From Saccharospirillum alexandrii (GTDB lineage: Bacteria > Pseudomonadota > Gammaproteobacteria > Pseudomonadales > Natronospirillaceae): 64,000 nt of DNA. Position 1 is the first letter of the stretch. Each line of letters begins with the position of its first letter. Of this stretch, positions 34,846 to 43,501 are shown piece by piece. The notes under the pieces are model-generated. The model was given only the letters and a program-made list of their open reading frames with translations, searched no databases and was not told the origin of the DNA. The stretch lies in assembly GCF_004000275.1 (NCBI RefSeq), contig NZ_RCIP01000001.1:1356749-1420748 (forward strand), read 5' to 3'. Made by a program: the position numbers and the translations under genes.

Positions 34846-35328
34846 TCAGTGGTGGTGACCACCGGCGCCATGCACGTGGCCGTGGGCTATTTCTTCAGAC
34901 TCTGCGTCACGCAAGCTGACCACTTCCACATCAAAGGTCAGGGTTTTACCGGCCAGCGGATGGTTGGTGTCCACATCAATGAACTTATGCCCGACTTTAG
35001 CCACCAGCACATGGCGGGGGCCCTGCTCGGTGTTCACCTGAGCGATCATCCCCGGCTTCCATTTTTTAGCGCCCATCAGGTGCTTGGCCGGTACCCGTTG
35101 AATCGCATCCGGCTTGCGTTGGCCATAGGCCTGATCGGGTGTGAGGGTAACGCTTACCGAATCGCCCGCTTCCTTGCCTGCCAGCGCCTCGGCCAGACCG
35201 GGCAAAATGCCGCCGTGCCCGTGCAGATAAACACTGGGTTCGCCACTGCGGCTGGACTCCACCGTTTCACCGGTTTCATCACTCAGTATGTAGTGAAAGG
35301 TCACTACGGTATTCTTTTCAATGGGCAT
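34846..35328 (-). CDS. slyD: FKBP-type peptidyl-prolyl isomerase, SlyD-like
   Basis: SlyD-type proteins are prolyl isomerases and chaperones that also bind metals. The 160 residues show the FKBP core split by an insert-in-flap domain (VTFHYILSDETGETVESS, then GHGGILPGLAEALAGKEAGD; AYGQRKPDAIQRVP precedes the flap) and a short His-rich tail (HGHVHGAGGHHH) that may bind nickel or zinc. The tail is far shorter than in E. coli SlyD. The gene converges on tpx. Confidence 0.9.
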   Translation of the reverse strand: MPIEKNTVVTFHYILSDETGETVESSRSGEPSVYLHGHGGILPGLAEALAGKEAGDSVSVTLTPDQAYGQRKPDAIQRVPAKHLMGAKKWKPGMIAQVNTEQGPRHVLVAKVGHKFIDVDTNHPLAGKTLTFDVEVVSLRDAESEEIAHGHVHGAGGHHH

Positions 35329-35415
35329 ACTTCACCTGTTATCAACGTCGGGCCAGAGGAGGCATTGAACTTCCAAAGCGCGCATTATACCTGCCCTATC
35401 CGGCCATACCAGCGC

Positions 35416-36294
35416 TCAGATGGCACCTCTGGTTTCCCGTCGCAGCGACAACCACGAGTGCACAGCCACCGCGCCCAGAATGGCACTGCCCCCGACCAGT
35501 GTCAGCGGCGGAACCGCCTCGTTCAATACCCACAGAACCCATACCGGCCCCAGCACGGTCTCGATCAGTAAAAACAGACTGACCTCAGGGGAAGGCAAGT
35601 AGCGCGTCGCCATCATCAGCAGTACCGAGGCAACCGGCATCTGTACCAGCCCCATAACGGCAAGCCATCCGTACTGAGCTGGCTCAAGCTCCAGCGGAGA
35701 CGACAGCGGCCAGGACAGAATCGCCAGCACAATACCGCTACAGGCAACGACCGGCATCTTCGGTAAATCTGGCATGCGTCTCAGCAATGTGAGCATCAGC
35801 CCCATCAGAAGTGCCAGAATAATCGCCAGTAAATCCCCCAAGCTACCGGGTTTACCCAGCGACCCTGAGAACACCACCAACACGCCAGCAACCGACACCG
35901 CAATGGCAACCCAGGTCCGCAACGCCACCCGCTCACGCAGCAGCAGCCATGAAAAGAAAGCGGCAAAAAAAGCGGAACTGCTGAGAATCACCACGGTGTT
36001 GGCCGCAGTGGTATGGCTAACACTGAAAACAAACAGCCCCGAATTAATGCCATAAAGCAGCGTGACCAGCAACGCAGCGCCACCATGTGCCCGATATAAC
36101 CGCCACTGTTTACGGTTACCACTCAGCTGAATAAACGTCGTCACCGACACGCATATCAAGGTACCCCGCCAGAACGCAATGTTCATTGGTTCTGTACCGG
36201 CGAGACGCACCAGTAACGCATCGAAACTGAGCACCACCACACCCAGTGTGGCGATCCAGATTCCCTGGCGATGATCCAGTTTGGGTAGGGACAT
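35416..36294 (-). CDS. EamA/DMT-family transporter
   Basis: The 292-residue product has about ten hydrophobic segments arranged as two five-helix EamA repeats (for example VLSFDALLVRLAGTEPMNIAFWRG in the first and GLVQMPVASVLLMMATRYL in the second), typical of drug/metabolite exporters. The substrate cannot be predicted. A basic C-terminal tail (LSLRRETRGAI) fits the positive-inside rule. No coupled neighbour. Confidence 0.85.
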   Translation of the reverse strand: MSLPKLDHRQGIWIATLGVVVLSFDALLVRLAGTEPMNIAFWRGTLICVSVTTFIQLSGNRKQWRLYRAHGGAALLVTLLYGINSGLFVFSVSHTTAANTVVILSSSAFFAAFFSWLLLRERVALRTWVAIAVSVAGVLVVFSGSLGKPGSLGDLLAIILALLMGLMLTLLRRMPDLPKMPVVACSGIVLAILSWPLSSPLELEPAQYGWLAVMGLVQMPVASVLLMMATRYLPSPEVSLFLLIETVLGPVWVLWVLNEAVPPLTLVGGSAILGAVAVHSWLSLRRETRGAI

Positions 36295-36355
36295 TAGGTT
36301 TCCTTTTAGAACGCTTTAGCTTTAGTCAAACGACAAGAAACGCGCAACTGGCTAG

Positions 36356-36466
36356 CCTTCGGTGCTGGTCATGTCACTGCAGGGGCGTCTGCAGCAAGGA
36401 TGCTGCAGCCGAGTCCCCATGGATGGGTTTACGGCGACCCTGCAGGGGCATGACCAGTGCCGAGGG
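36356..36466. repeat. Intergenic inverted-repeat element between yejF and the EamA gene
   Basis: CCTTCGGTGCTGGTCATG (36356-36373) is matched by CATGACCAGTGCCGAGGG (36449-36466), an 18-bp inverted repeat with three mismatches. Between the arms are smaller repeats (CTGCAG three times, GCAGCAAGGATGCTGC) and CCCCATGGATGGG. No gene is present in the 227-bp gap. The GCAGCAAGGA motif also occurs, inverted, in the element at 27810-27984. Confidence 0.55.
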
Positions 36467-36521
36467 CGGGTTTGACCAACGATGTGACAGACGCGGTTAT
36501 AGCGACTGCTACTGGGCAACG

Positions 36522-38129
36522 TCAAACCGCAAAGGCGGTTTCGAGCAAGGCTTGAGTGTAGGGGTTTTGAGGGGAATTAAACACCTGTTCAGCGGGGCCA
36601 TGCTCAACCACCTTGCCGTCTTTCATCACCATAACCGAATGGCACAGGGCTTTGACGACTTTCAAATCGTGGCTGATAAACAGATACGACAGACCGTAAT
36701 CGGCCTGCAACCGCTTGAGCAACTCGATCACCTGGAATTGCACCGTTCTGTCAAGCGCCGAGGTGGGTTCATCGAGAATGATAAACCGTGGCCGCATGAT
36801 CAGTGCCCGGGCAATCGCAATGCGCTGGCGCTGACCACCGGAAAACTCATTCGGGTAGCGAAACCGCATTTCAGGGTCAAGCTCCACCGCCTTCAAGGCT
36901 TCGATCACCGCTGCATCGCGCTCTTCAGGCTCGCCGATCCTGTGGATATCCAGCCCCTCGCGAACAATCTGCTCCACCGATAACCGCGGACTCAGGCTGC
37001 CATAGGGATCCTGAAACATAATTTGCATGCGCTTGCGCACCGGGCGCAACGCCTTGCGATCCAGCCCCTGCAGCGACTGCCCTTCAAAATCCAGTACACC
37101 CGCGCTTTCTTCGAGTCGCAGTATGGCGCGGGCCAGCGTCGACTTTCCCGAACCGCTCTCACCGACAACGCCCAGTGATTCACCCTCATGCAAGGTAAAA
37201 TCGATGCCATCAACCGCTTTCACATGCCCGATCGTGCGTCGCAGAATACCGCGCTGAATCGGAAACCAAACCCGAACATCACGCCCGGTCAGCAACGGTT
37301 TTTGCTCACCCTTCAGGGGCTCTGGCGGGTTGCCCGGCTCTGCGGACAACAAAGACTGAGTATAGGGATGCTGTGGCGCGTCAAACACCCGATCGGTTGG
37401 CCCGGCCTCAACTACCCGGCCCCGCTCCATGACGGCCACCTGCTGGCAAAACCGTCGCACCAGTGTCAGATCATGAGTAATGAACAGAACCGCCATACCC
37501 AATTCCCGCTGTAAATCGGCAATTAGCTCCAGAATCTGCGCTTGAATGGTCACATCGAGTGCTGTTGTGGGTTCATCGGCAATCAGCATTTCCGGCTCAT
37601 TCACCAGCGCCAGGGCGATCATCACCCGCTGACGCTCTCCTCCGGATAATTGATGAGGGTAAGCCCGTAGTTTAGTCGGCGGATCTTTCAGACCAACCCG
37701 CTCCAGCATGGTCAACGCCTTGGCCGACGCCAGGCGGGCAGTGACCGGATGATGCAATTGCACCATCTCGACAATCTGTTTCTCGATGGTGTGCAGCGGG
37801 TTGAGCGACGTCATCGGTTCCTGAAAAATAACGCCGACCTTACGCCCGCGCCAGGCCTGCAGATCCCGATCTGACTTGTCGTCTATTCGCTCACCCTGCC
37901 AGCGAACTTCACCGCCCAGCCACACAAGCGGTGGGCTTGATATCAAACGCAGAATCGACATGGCGGTGACGCTTTTGCCGGAACCGCTCTCGCCCACCAA
38001 AGCTACAACGTCACCGGCATGAATATCCAGCGACACATTTTGCACCACCGGCGTTACGGCATCGCCAAAGCCAAAGCCCAGCGAGACGTCAACCAGACTG
38101 ACCAGAGGTTCGGAAGTGGGTTTACTCAT
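36522..38129 (-). CDS. yejF: Peptide ABC transporter double ATPase YejF
   Basis: YejF drives YejABEF, which imports peptides including microcin C in enterics. The 535 residues hold two full ATPase domains: first Walker A GESGSGKSVTAMSILRL with LSGGERQRVMIALAL, second GESGSGKSTLARAILRL with FSGGQRQRIAIARAL. Walker B strands end MLIADEPTTALD and FIILDEPTSALD. Last gene of the yejABEF run, three bases after yejE. Confidence 0.93.
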   Translation of the reverse strand: MSKPTSEPLVSLVDVSLGFGFGDAVTPVVQNVSLDIHAGDVVALVGESGSGKSVTAMSILRLISSPPLVWLGGEVRWQGERIDDKSDRDLQAWRGRKVGVIFQEPMTSLNPLHTIEKQIVEMVQLHHPVTARLASAKALTMLERVGLKDPPTKLRAYPHQLSGGERQRVMIALALVNEPEMLIADEPTTALDVTIQAQILELIADLQRELGMAVLFITHDLTLVRRFCQQVAVMERGRVVEAGPTDRVFDAPQHPYTQSLLSAEPGNPPEPLKGEQKPLLTGRDVRVWFPIQRGILRRTIGHVKAVDGIDFTLHEGESLGVVGESGSGKSTLARAILRLEESAGVLDFEGQSLQGLDRKALRPVRKRMQIMFQDPYGSLSPRLSVEQIVREGLDIHRIGEPEERDAAVIEALKAVELDPEMRFRYPNEFSGGQRQRIAIARALIMRPRFIILDEPTSALDRTVQFQVIELLKRLQADYGLSYLFISHDLKVVKALCHSVMVMKDGKVVEHGPAEQVFNSPQNPYTQALLETAFAV

Positions 38130-38132
38130 GCA

Positions 38133-39176
38133 TTAATACGCCTTGCGCGGGTCAAAGGCATCACGCACGCCCTCGCCCACGAAAATCAGAGTGGTCAGCA
38201 TAAAGCCGACAATGAAAAACGCGGTGAAGCCCAGCCAGGGAGCCTGAATGTTTGCCTTACCCTGCGCCAGCAACAAGCCCAGCGATGGTGAGCCGGGTGG
38301 CATACCAAAACCGAGAAAATCGAGCGATGTCAGAATGGTGATCGACCCCGAAAGCGTAAAGGGCAAAAAGGTCAGGGTGGCGACCATGGCATTTGGCAAT
38401 ATGTGACGGAACATCAGCCGGCTGTCACTCATGCCCATGGCCCGGGCCGATTGCACATATTCGAAGTTACGAGTTCGCAGAAACTCAGCCCGCACCACAC
38501 CAACAAACCCCATCCAGCCAAACAACAAAACGACCAGAACCAGCCACCAGAAACTCGGTGTCACAATGCTCATTAGAATGATCAGAATAAACAGCGTCGG
38601 CATGCTGCCCCAGATTTCCATGAAACGTTGCATGAACAAATCCAGCTTGCCACCGTAAAACCCCTGCACAGCCCCAGCAGCCACGCCAATAATGGCGGAG
38701 ATAATCGTGGTCAGAAACCCGAACAACACTGAGAGCCGAAAGCCATACAGCACGTTCGCCAGAACATCCCGACCCTTGTCGTCGGTACCGAGCCAATTTT
38801 CGGTGGTCGGCGGGCTTGGCGCCGGGCTCGGCAAATCGTAGTTGATGGTGTTGTAGGCATAGGGAATCGGTGGCCAGAGAATCCAGCCACTGGATTCGAT
38901 CAGCTCTTGCAAATAAGGGTCGCGGTAGTCGGCCATCAGGTCGAAATCGCCCCCAAAGTCGAGCTCGGTGTAATCCTGAACCAGCGGAAAATAAGGTTTG
39001 CCCTCGTACCAGATCAGCAAAGGCTCTTCGTTGGCGACCAATTCCGACACGAGCGACAATGCGAATACAATCGTAAAAATCCACAGACTCCACCAGGCCC
39101 GGCGGTTGGCCTTGAATCGTAACCAGCGAGCCCGGTTGACCGGTGATAAAAATGGTGTGTTAGAACGAGCCATCAA
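38133..39176 (-). CDS. yejE: Peptide ABC transporter permease YejE
   Basis: YejE is one of the two permease subunits. The 347 residues have an N-terminal helix ([23 protein letters not shown]), a periplasmic stretch with [37 protein letters not shown] (family-like; [13 protein letters not shown] is the signature), then five helices with an EAA-loop near [19 protein letters not shown]. Starts overlap the yejB stop by four bases. Confidence 0.92.
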   Translation of the reverse strand: MMARSNTPFLSPVNRARWLRFKANRRAWWSLWIFTIVFALSLVSELVANEEPLLIWYEGKPYFPLVQDYTELDFGGDFDLMADYRDPYLQELIESSGWILWPPIPYAYNTINYDLPSPAPSPPTTENWLGTDDKGRDVLANVLYGFRLSVLFGFLTTIISAIIGVAAGAVQGFYGGKLDLFMQRFMEIWGSMPTLFILIILMSIVTPSFWWLVLVVLLFGWMGFVGVVRAEFLRTRNFEYVQSARAMGMSDSRLMFRHILPNAMVATLTFLPFTLSGSITILTSLDFLGFGMPPGSPSLGLLLAQGKANIQAPWLGFTAFFIVGFMLTTLIFVGEGVRDAFDPRKAY

Positions 39177-40291
39177 CGCGCCTCGAAATCAATGCGCGGA
39201 TCGATCAGGGTGTACATCAGATCGCTGATAATGCCCATGATTAACCCCATTAACGTAAACACATAGAGCGTTGAAAACATGACTGGGTAATCCCGTTGCA
39301 GCGTGGATTCAAAACCCAGTAAGCCCAAGCCGTCGAGCGAAAAAATCGTTTCGATCAACAACGAGCTGCTGAACAGAATACCCAGAAAGGCCGCCGGGAA
39401 ACCGGCAATAATAATCAGCATGCCATTGCGGAATACATGGCCGTAAAGAATCCGCCGCTCGGTACAACCCTTGGCACGAGCCGTCATCACATACTGCTTG
39501 TGGATTTCATCCAGAAACGAATTCTTGGTCAGCATGGTCAGACTGGCAAAACCGCCGATCACCATCGCCAGCACTGGCAGGGCCATGTGCCAGAAATAAT
39601 CCAGAATCTTGCCACCGAGGCTCAGTTCATCCCAATTGGTTGAAACCAGACCCCGCAGCGGGAACCAGTCAAAATAACTGCCGCCGGAAAACAGAATAAT
39701 CAGCAGGATGGCGAACAGAAAAGAAGGAATGGCATTAGCGGCAAAAATAACGCCCGAGGTCCAGACATCAAATCGGGTGCTGTGTTTAATGGCCTTGCGA
39801 ATACCGAGTGGTATCGACACCAGATAGACAATCAGTGTTGTCCATAACCCCAGGGAAATCGACACAGGCAGCCGTTCGACAATCAGTTCCACCACCGAAC
39901 CACCCCGAAACAGGCTGTCGCCAAAGTCGAATCTCAGGTATTCCCAAAGCATGGTGAAGTAACGTTCGTGCAGGGGTTTATCGAACCCGAAGCGGGCTTC
40001 AATGGCGGCGATGTCTTCCTCGGTCAGGCCACGTGCACCGCGATAGCTGGACTCCCCCGAGCGGTTATCGCTGCCGGACTCGCGTTCGGAAGACGACGGT
40101 GACTGCAATACCTCAGTTTGGTTGTTGCCTGTCATTCGGTCCAGCATGGAGGCGGTGTTGCCCTCCATGTTGGCGATCATCTGATCCACCGGGCCGCCCG
40201 GGGCGACCTGGATGATCACGAAGTTGATGGTGACAATGGCCCAGAGCGTAGGAATAACCAGCAACAGGCGCCGTATCAGATAGGCCGTCAT
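39173..40291 (-). CDS. yejB: Peptide ABC transporter permease YejB
   Basis: YejB is the second permease subunit. The 372 residues follow the DppB-like order with an N-terminal helix ([20 protein letters not shown]), a loop of about 80 residues enriched in Ser, Arg and Glu ([20 protein letters not shown] region) that is longer than usual in this family, and a C-terminal six-helix core with an EAA loop ([20 protein letters not shown]). It overlaps yejE. Confidence 0.92.
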   Translation of the reverse strand: MTAYLIRRLLLVIPTLWAIVTINFVIIQVAPGGPVDQMIANMEGNTASMLDRMTGNNQTEVLQSPSSSERESGSDNRSGESSYRGARGLTEEDIAAIEARFGFDKPLHERYFTMLWEYLRFDFGDSLFRGGSVVELIVERLPVSISLGLWTTLIVYLVSIPLGIRKAIKHSTRFDVWTSGVIFAANAIPSFLFAILLIILFSGGSYFDWFPLRGLVSTNWDELSLGGKILDYFWHMALPVLAMVIGGFASLTMLTKNSFLDEIHKQYVMTARAKGCTERRILYGHVFRNGMLIIIAGFPAAFLGILFSSSLLIETIFSLDGLGLLGFESTLQRDYPVMFSTLYVFTLMGLIMGIISDLMYTLIDPRIDFEAR

Positions 40292-40301
40292 GCCCTACCC
40301 C

Positions 40302-42116
40302 TCAGCGAGCATTGCGGTCGGGTAAGGTCGCAGCGGCCTCAGTATCCAGCCACCAGGTTGACGCACCCAGCGCATAACGGGGCCGTGTTTCCGGTCGGGC
40401 AAACTTGTTCCAGTAGGCCACCCGGTAGGCACCAATATGCCATTGCGGGATCACGTAATAATGCCACAGCAACACCCGGTCCAGCGCGCGGCCGTAGGCC
40501 AGCAGTTCCTCGTCGTTTTGCTGATTGTCGCGAATGCCTTCGACCAGCGTATCGATGACCGGATTCTGCAAGCCGATGGAATTATAAGTGGAATCCAGGT
40601 AACTACTGTGGAACTGAAGCATCAGGCTCGTGCTGGCCGGATAGGTTCCTCCGCCCAGGGTACTCACCAGCATGTCGTAGTCCCGTTCGCGCATCCGGTT
40701 GGTGTACTGGGTGACATCCACGGTGCGAATATCCATGGTGATGCCGGCCCGGGCGAGGTTCTCACGAAACGGAATGGCGATACGCTCAAACGATGGTGAG
40801 TACAGCAGCATTTCAAACGATAGCGGTTCGCCGGTTTCATTATTCACCATTACGCCATTGCGGCTGACATACCCGGCTTCGCGTAACAAGGTAACCGCCT
40901 GTCGCAATTGTGGACGAATGTTACCGCTGCCGTCGCTCGAGAAGTTTTCATACACTTCCGAGAAGACTTCTGCAGGCAATTCATCCCGGAACTCTTCCAA
41001 TATCTCCAGTTCACGGCCTTGCGGCAGGCTATCCGCCATGTACTCGGTATTCTGGAAGTAGCTTTGTGTCCGGTTGTAGGCACCGTAAAACAGATTTTCG
41101 TTGGTCCATTCGAAATCAAACAGCATGTTGATGGCCATGCGCACCCGACGATCCTGAAACTGGGGGTTCTCGATATTGAATACAAAGGACTGCATGGCAT
41201 GAGGCAGTTCGTTCGGAATTTCTTCCTTGATGATGTAACCGGCGTCGAAGTTATCCCCGGTATAAGCCGTGGCCCAGTCTTTGGCGACGTTTTCCTGACG
41301 GAAGTCGTACTCGCCCTTCTTGAAGGCTTCGAGCAACACGGTATCGTCCAGATAATAGTCATACCGTTCAAAATCAAAATTCAACTGCCCAACCCAGGCC
41401 GGATGGTCCTTGGCCCAGTAATCATCGAGGCGCTCGTACACCACGAATTGACCCATACTGTAGTCCGAAATCGTGTAAGCCCCACTACCCAGAGGCACTT
41501 CGTCGAAAGGCTCTGAAAAGTCCAGATCTGCAAACTCATGCTCCGGAAACACCGGTAACGTCGCCAGACCAACCAGCAGACTCTTGTCGGGCTTTTCAAG
41601 ATCAAAGCGCACCCTACCACTATCCAGTGCTTCAACCGTCACACCTTCATAATTGGTCTTAAACTGAGGAACGCCGTCTTCCATAAACAGATTAAAGGTA
41701 AAGGCGACATCGGAAGCCTTGATGGGTTCACCATCCTGAAATGTAGCCTCCGGGTTCAGGTGAAATATGATCCAGCTGTTATCGGCGGCGTACTCAACTT
41801 GCTCGGCAATCAGGCCATAGTAAACGCCCACTTCATCGCTGTTGCTGATCATTAATGGGTCAAACAAGTAATTCCTGATACCTGCTGGTGTAGTGCCACG
41901 CTGGGCAAACCGATTGAAGTTATCGAAGGTCCCGCGCACCCCGTAGGTGACATACCCCTGACGGGGAGCATCCGGGTTCACATAGTCCCAGTGGGGGTAA
42001 TCGGCCGGGTATTGCGGCTCGCCGCGTTCGGCAATGGCATGGGAAACGATGACATCCTCGGCCAGGGCCGCGGCCGACACACTCAAGCCCAACAGCAGAC
42101 TCAACAAGACTCTCAT
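40302..42116 (-). CDS. yejA: Peptide-binding periplasmic protein YejA
   Basis: YejA is the solute-binding protein of the Yej importer. The 604 residues have a signal peptide (LLSLLLGLSVSAAALAED) and the SBP family 5 order, with HAIAERGEPQYPADYPHWDY just after the signal as in other YejA. The gene starts the yejABEF operon with GGAGAG before its ATG. Stop to yejB start is 10 bases. Confidence 0.93.
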   Translation of the reverse strand: MRVLLSLLLGLSVSAAALAEDVIVSHAIAERGEPQYPADYPHWDYVNPDAPRQGYVTYGVRGTFDNFNRFAQRGTTPAGIRNYLFDPLMISNSDEVGVYYGLIAEQVEYAADNSWIIFHLNPEATFQDGEPIKASDVAFTFNLFMEDGVPQFKTNYEGVTVEALDSGRVRFDLEKPDKSLLVGLATLPVFPEHEFADLDFSEPFDEVPLGSGAYTISDYSMGQFVVYERLDDYWAKDHPAWVGQLNFDFERYDYYLDDTVLLEAFKKGEYDFRQENVAKDWATAYTGDNFDAGYIIKEEIPNELPHAMQSFVFNIENPQFQDRRVRMAINMLFDFEWTNENLFYGAYNRTQSYFQNTEYMADSLPQGRELEILEEFRDELPAEVFSEVYENFSSDGSGNIRPQLRQAVTLLREAGYVSRNGVMVNNETGEPLSFEMLLYSPSFERIAIPFRENLARAGITMDIRTVDVTQYTNRMRERDYDMLVSTLGGGTYPASTSLMLQFHSSYLDSTYNSIGLQNPVIDTLVEGIRDNQQNDEELLAYGRALDRVLLWHYYVIPQWHIGAYRVAYWNKFARPETRPRYALGASTWWLDTEAAATLPDRNAR

Positions 42117-42240
42117 AGCGATACTCTCCAGGTTCCCAACCCGTAAGGTTCAAGCCTTACGAGGCAGTACTCTTATGCCAACCGGCAACGCCGGTAATAC
42201 TGATACGCCACCGGCGCCGGGCCGGTTTCGTTTGCATACG

Positions 42241-42666
42241 TCAAGATCCCTGCTCTGTGGCAACAGTGTCCTTTGGCTGTACCTGCCGCTGGGACCGGGG
42301 AACGGTCGACAAGCGGCCTATAAAGAAGGTACAGGTCGCCCAAAACCCCACCAACATCCCTTTCAGGGCCAGAGGCTCAACTATCAGGATCGAACTGGTA
42401 AAGGTTATCGCCACCACGATCAGCGCAACCCGCTTGGAGCGTTTCTCAATATACCGCTCCCGCTGCCAGTTTTCGATCAGAGGTCCAAACAGCTTAGTGG
42501 ATAACAGCCAGCGGTGGAAGCGGGGCGAAGAGCGGTCGAAACAGGCCGCAGCCAGCAGCAGAAACGGCGTCGTTGGCAACACCGGCAACACCACCCCGAT
42601 AGCGCCCAAGACCACACAACCCCAGCCAACACTAAACAACAGCCAGCGCAGGACAAGCCGGTGCAT
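42241..42666 (-). CDS. DUF454 / YbaN-family inner membrane protein
   Basis: The 141-residue product has three or four hydrophobic segments. The family signature GVVLPVLPTTPFLLLAAACF (the first helix pair) is present, followed by FHRWLLSTKLFGPLIENWQ, typical of YbaN. The frame extends 56 codons upstream, but AGGAG lies before the ATG at 42666. Its function is not established in the family. A basic C-terminal tail (PRSQRQVQPKDT) would face the cytoplasm. Confidence 0.85.
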   Translation of the reverse strand: MHRLVLRWLLFSVGWGCVVLGAIGVVLPVLPTTPFLLLAAACFDRSSPRFHRWLLSTKLFGPLIENWQRERYIEKRSKRVALIVVAITFTSSILIVEPLALKGMLVGFWATCTFFIGRLSTVPRSQRQVQPKDTVATEQGS

Positions 42667-42965
42667 CAGGCTGACTCCTGCATTCGCTGGACCCTTAAAC
42701 TTGCCGAAGCCATCCCATTTGCGGCTTTCATGACGCCTTCCCAATATCGGATTCATTGGAAAGCACGATAGCAGAGACCGGTGACTGGCGGTATTCCCAA
42801 ACCCTGCCGGGAAGCCTCTATACAACGCTAACACACTGATTTTGATAATTTTTTCAGGAAAAGTGTTGCATTGGTCAATTCCAATGGTAATATGCGCCCC
42901 GCTTTCGACGGAAACGGCCAGACGAGGCTGCTTAAAACCAGTACCGTCCTATCGAGAGTTTGTGT
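42667..42965 (+). promoter_or_regulatory. tRNA operon promoter region
   Basis: This gene-free stretch upstream of the tRNA genes holds a good sigma-70 promoter at 42866-42893: TTGCAT, a 16-base spacer and TAATAT, followed by a GC-rich discriminator (GCGCCCC), a hallmark of stringently controlled stable-RNA promoters. The transcript should start near 42900, about 65 bases before tRNA-Glu. The rest of the gap shows nothing recognisable. Confidence 0.75.
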
Positions 42966-43041
42966 GTCCCGTTCGTCTAGTGGCCTAGGACACCGCCCTT
43001 TCACGGCGGTAACAGGGGTTCGAGTCCCCTACGGGATACCA
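42966..43041 (+). tRNA. tRNA-Glu (anticodon TTC)
   Basis: A 76-nt cloverleaf including an encoded CCA. The acceptor stem GTCCCGT pairs with ACGGGAT (first pair G-U), the anticodon arm CCGCC-CTTTCAC-GGCGG gives TTC, and GGTTCGAGTCCC forms the T arm. It reads GAA/GAG codons. The gene follows a strong promoter and precedes tRNA-Gly by 46 bp, so both are probably one transcript. Confidence 0.97.
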
Positions 43042-43087
43042 TCTATTTTCTGTTTTGAGAGCACTGGTGCTCTTGAGACAAAAAAGC

Positions 43088-43162
43088 GCGGGAATAGCTC
43101 AGTGGTAGAGCACAACCTTGCCAAGGTTGGGGTCGCGAGTTCGAATCTCGTTTCCCGCTCCA
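43088..43162 (+). tRNA. tRNA-Gly (anticodon GCC)
   Basis: A 75-nt cloverleaf with encoded CCA. The acceptor stem GCGGGAA pairs with TTCCCGC, the anticodon arm CAACC-TTGCCAA-GGTTG gives GCC, and GAGTTCGAATCTC forms the T arm. It reads GGC/GGT codons. Directly downstream is a terminator and a duplicated unit starting at its own 3' end. Confidence 0.97.
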
Positions 43163-43173
43163 AATCTTAGATG

Positions 43174-43196
43174 AAGCAGCCCAAGGGCTGCTTTTT
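43174..43196 (+). terminator. Rho-independent terminator of the tRNA transcript
   Basis: AAGCAGCCC-AA-GGGCTGCTT followed by TTT (9-bp stem) lies 12 bases after tRNA-Gly, the standard end for a tRNA operon. Confidence 0.88.
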
Positions 43197-43314
43197 CTGT
43201 TTATGGGAACCGAGATTACATCTCGTTGTGATCCATCACCTCCCTGTGATGTCCCCCTGCGGGCGCTAACGCGTCGTTAAACGCTCCCGGCGTTTAATCC
43301 CGCTCCAAATTAAA

Positions 43315-43342
43315 GTGAAAGCAGCCAAATGGCTGCTTTCAC
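43315..43342 (+). terminator. Second terminator hairpin in the duplicated unit
   Basis: GTGAAAGCAGCC / GGCTGCTTTCAC (12-bp stem, 4-base loop AAAT) occupies the same place in the second copy of the tandem unit as the first terminator does in copy one. The T-run after it is weak, so it may be a relic. Confidence 0.6.
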
Positions 43343-43501
43343 TGTTTATGGGGAACCGAGATTGCATCTCGTTGCGATACATCACACCCCTGGGATGTCC
43401 CCTGCGGGCGCTAACGCGTCGTTAAACGCTTCTCCTGTTCTAATTTATTTCTGGCAGTGAATATCCACCTATATCCTTGTCGCGCCTGCAGCGGTAGTAA
43501 A

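Larger units (their letters stand above)
43153..43442 (+). repeat. Tandem 145-bp repeat downstream of tRNA-Gly with a tRNA remnant
   Basis: The unit beginning with the last 10 bases of tRNA-Gly (TCCCGCTCCA, 43153) is repeated from 43298, again starting with TCCCGCTCCAAAT. The copies are similar, by eye about 80%, through the terminator hairpin, GTTTATGGG-AACCGAGATT, GCGGGCGCTAACGCGTCGTT and AAACGCT. The second copy has lost the tRNA body, so it looks like a remnant of a duplicated tRNA-Gly gene. The region contains no protein gene. Confidence 0.7.

Noticed and set aside
43298-43310. TCCCGCTCCAAAT as a phage attachment site
   Set aside because: It is only 13 bp, the intervening 145 bp hold no integrase or cargo, and the whole unit is repeated; a tandem duplication explains it better.
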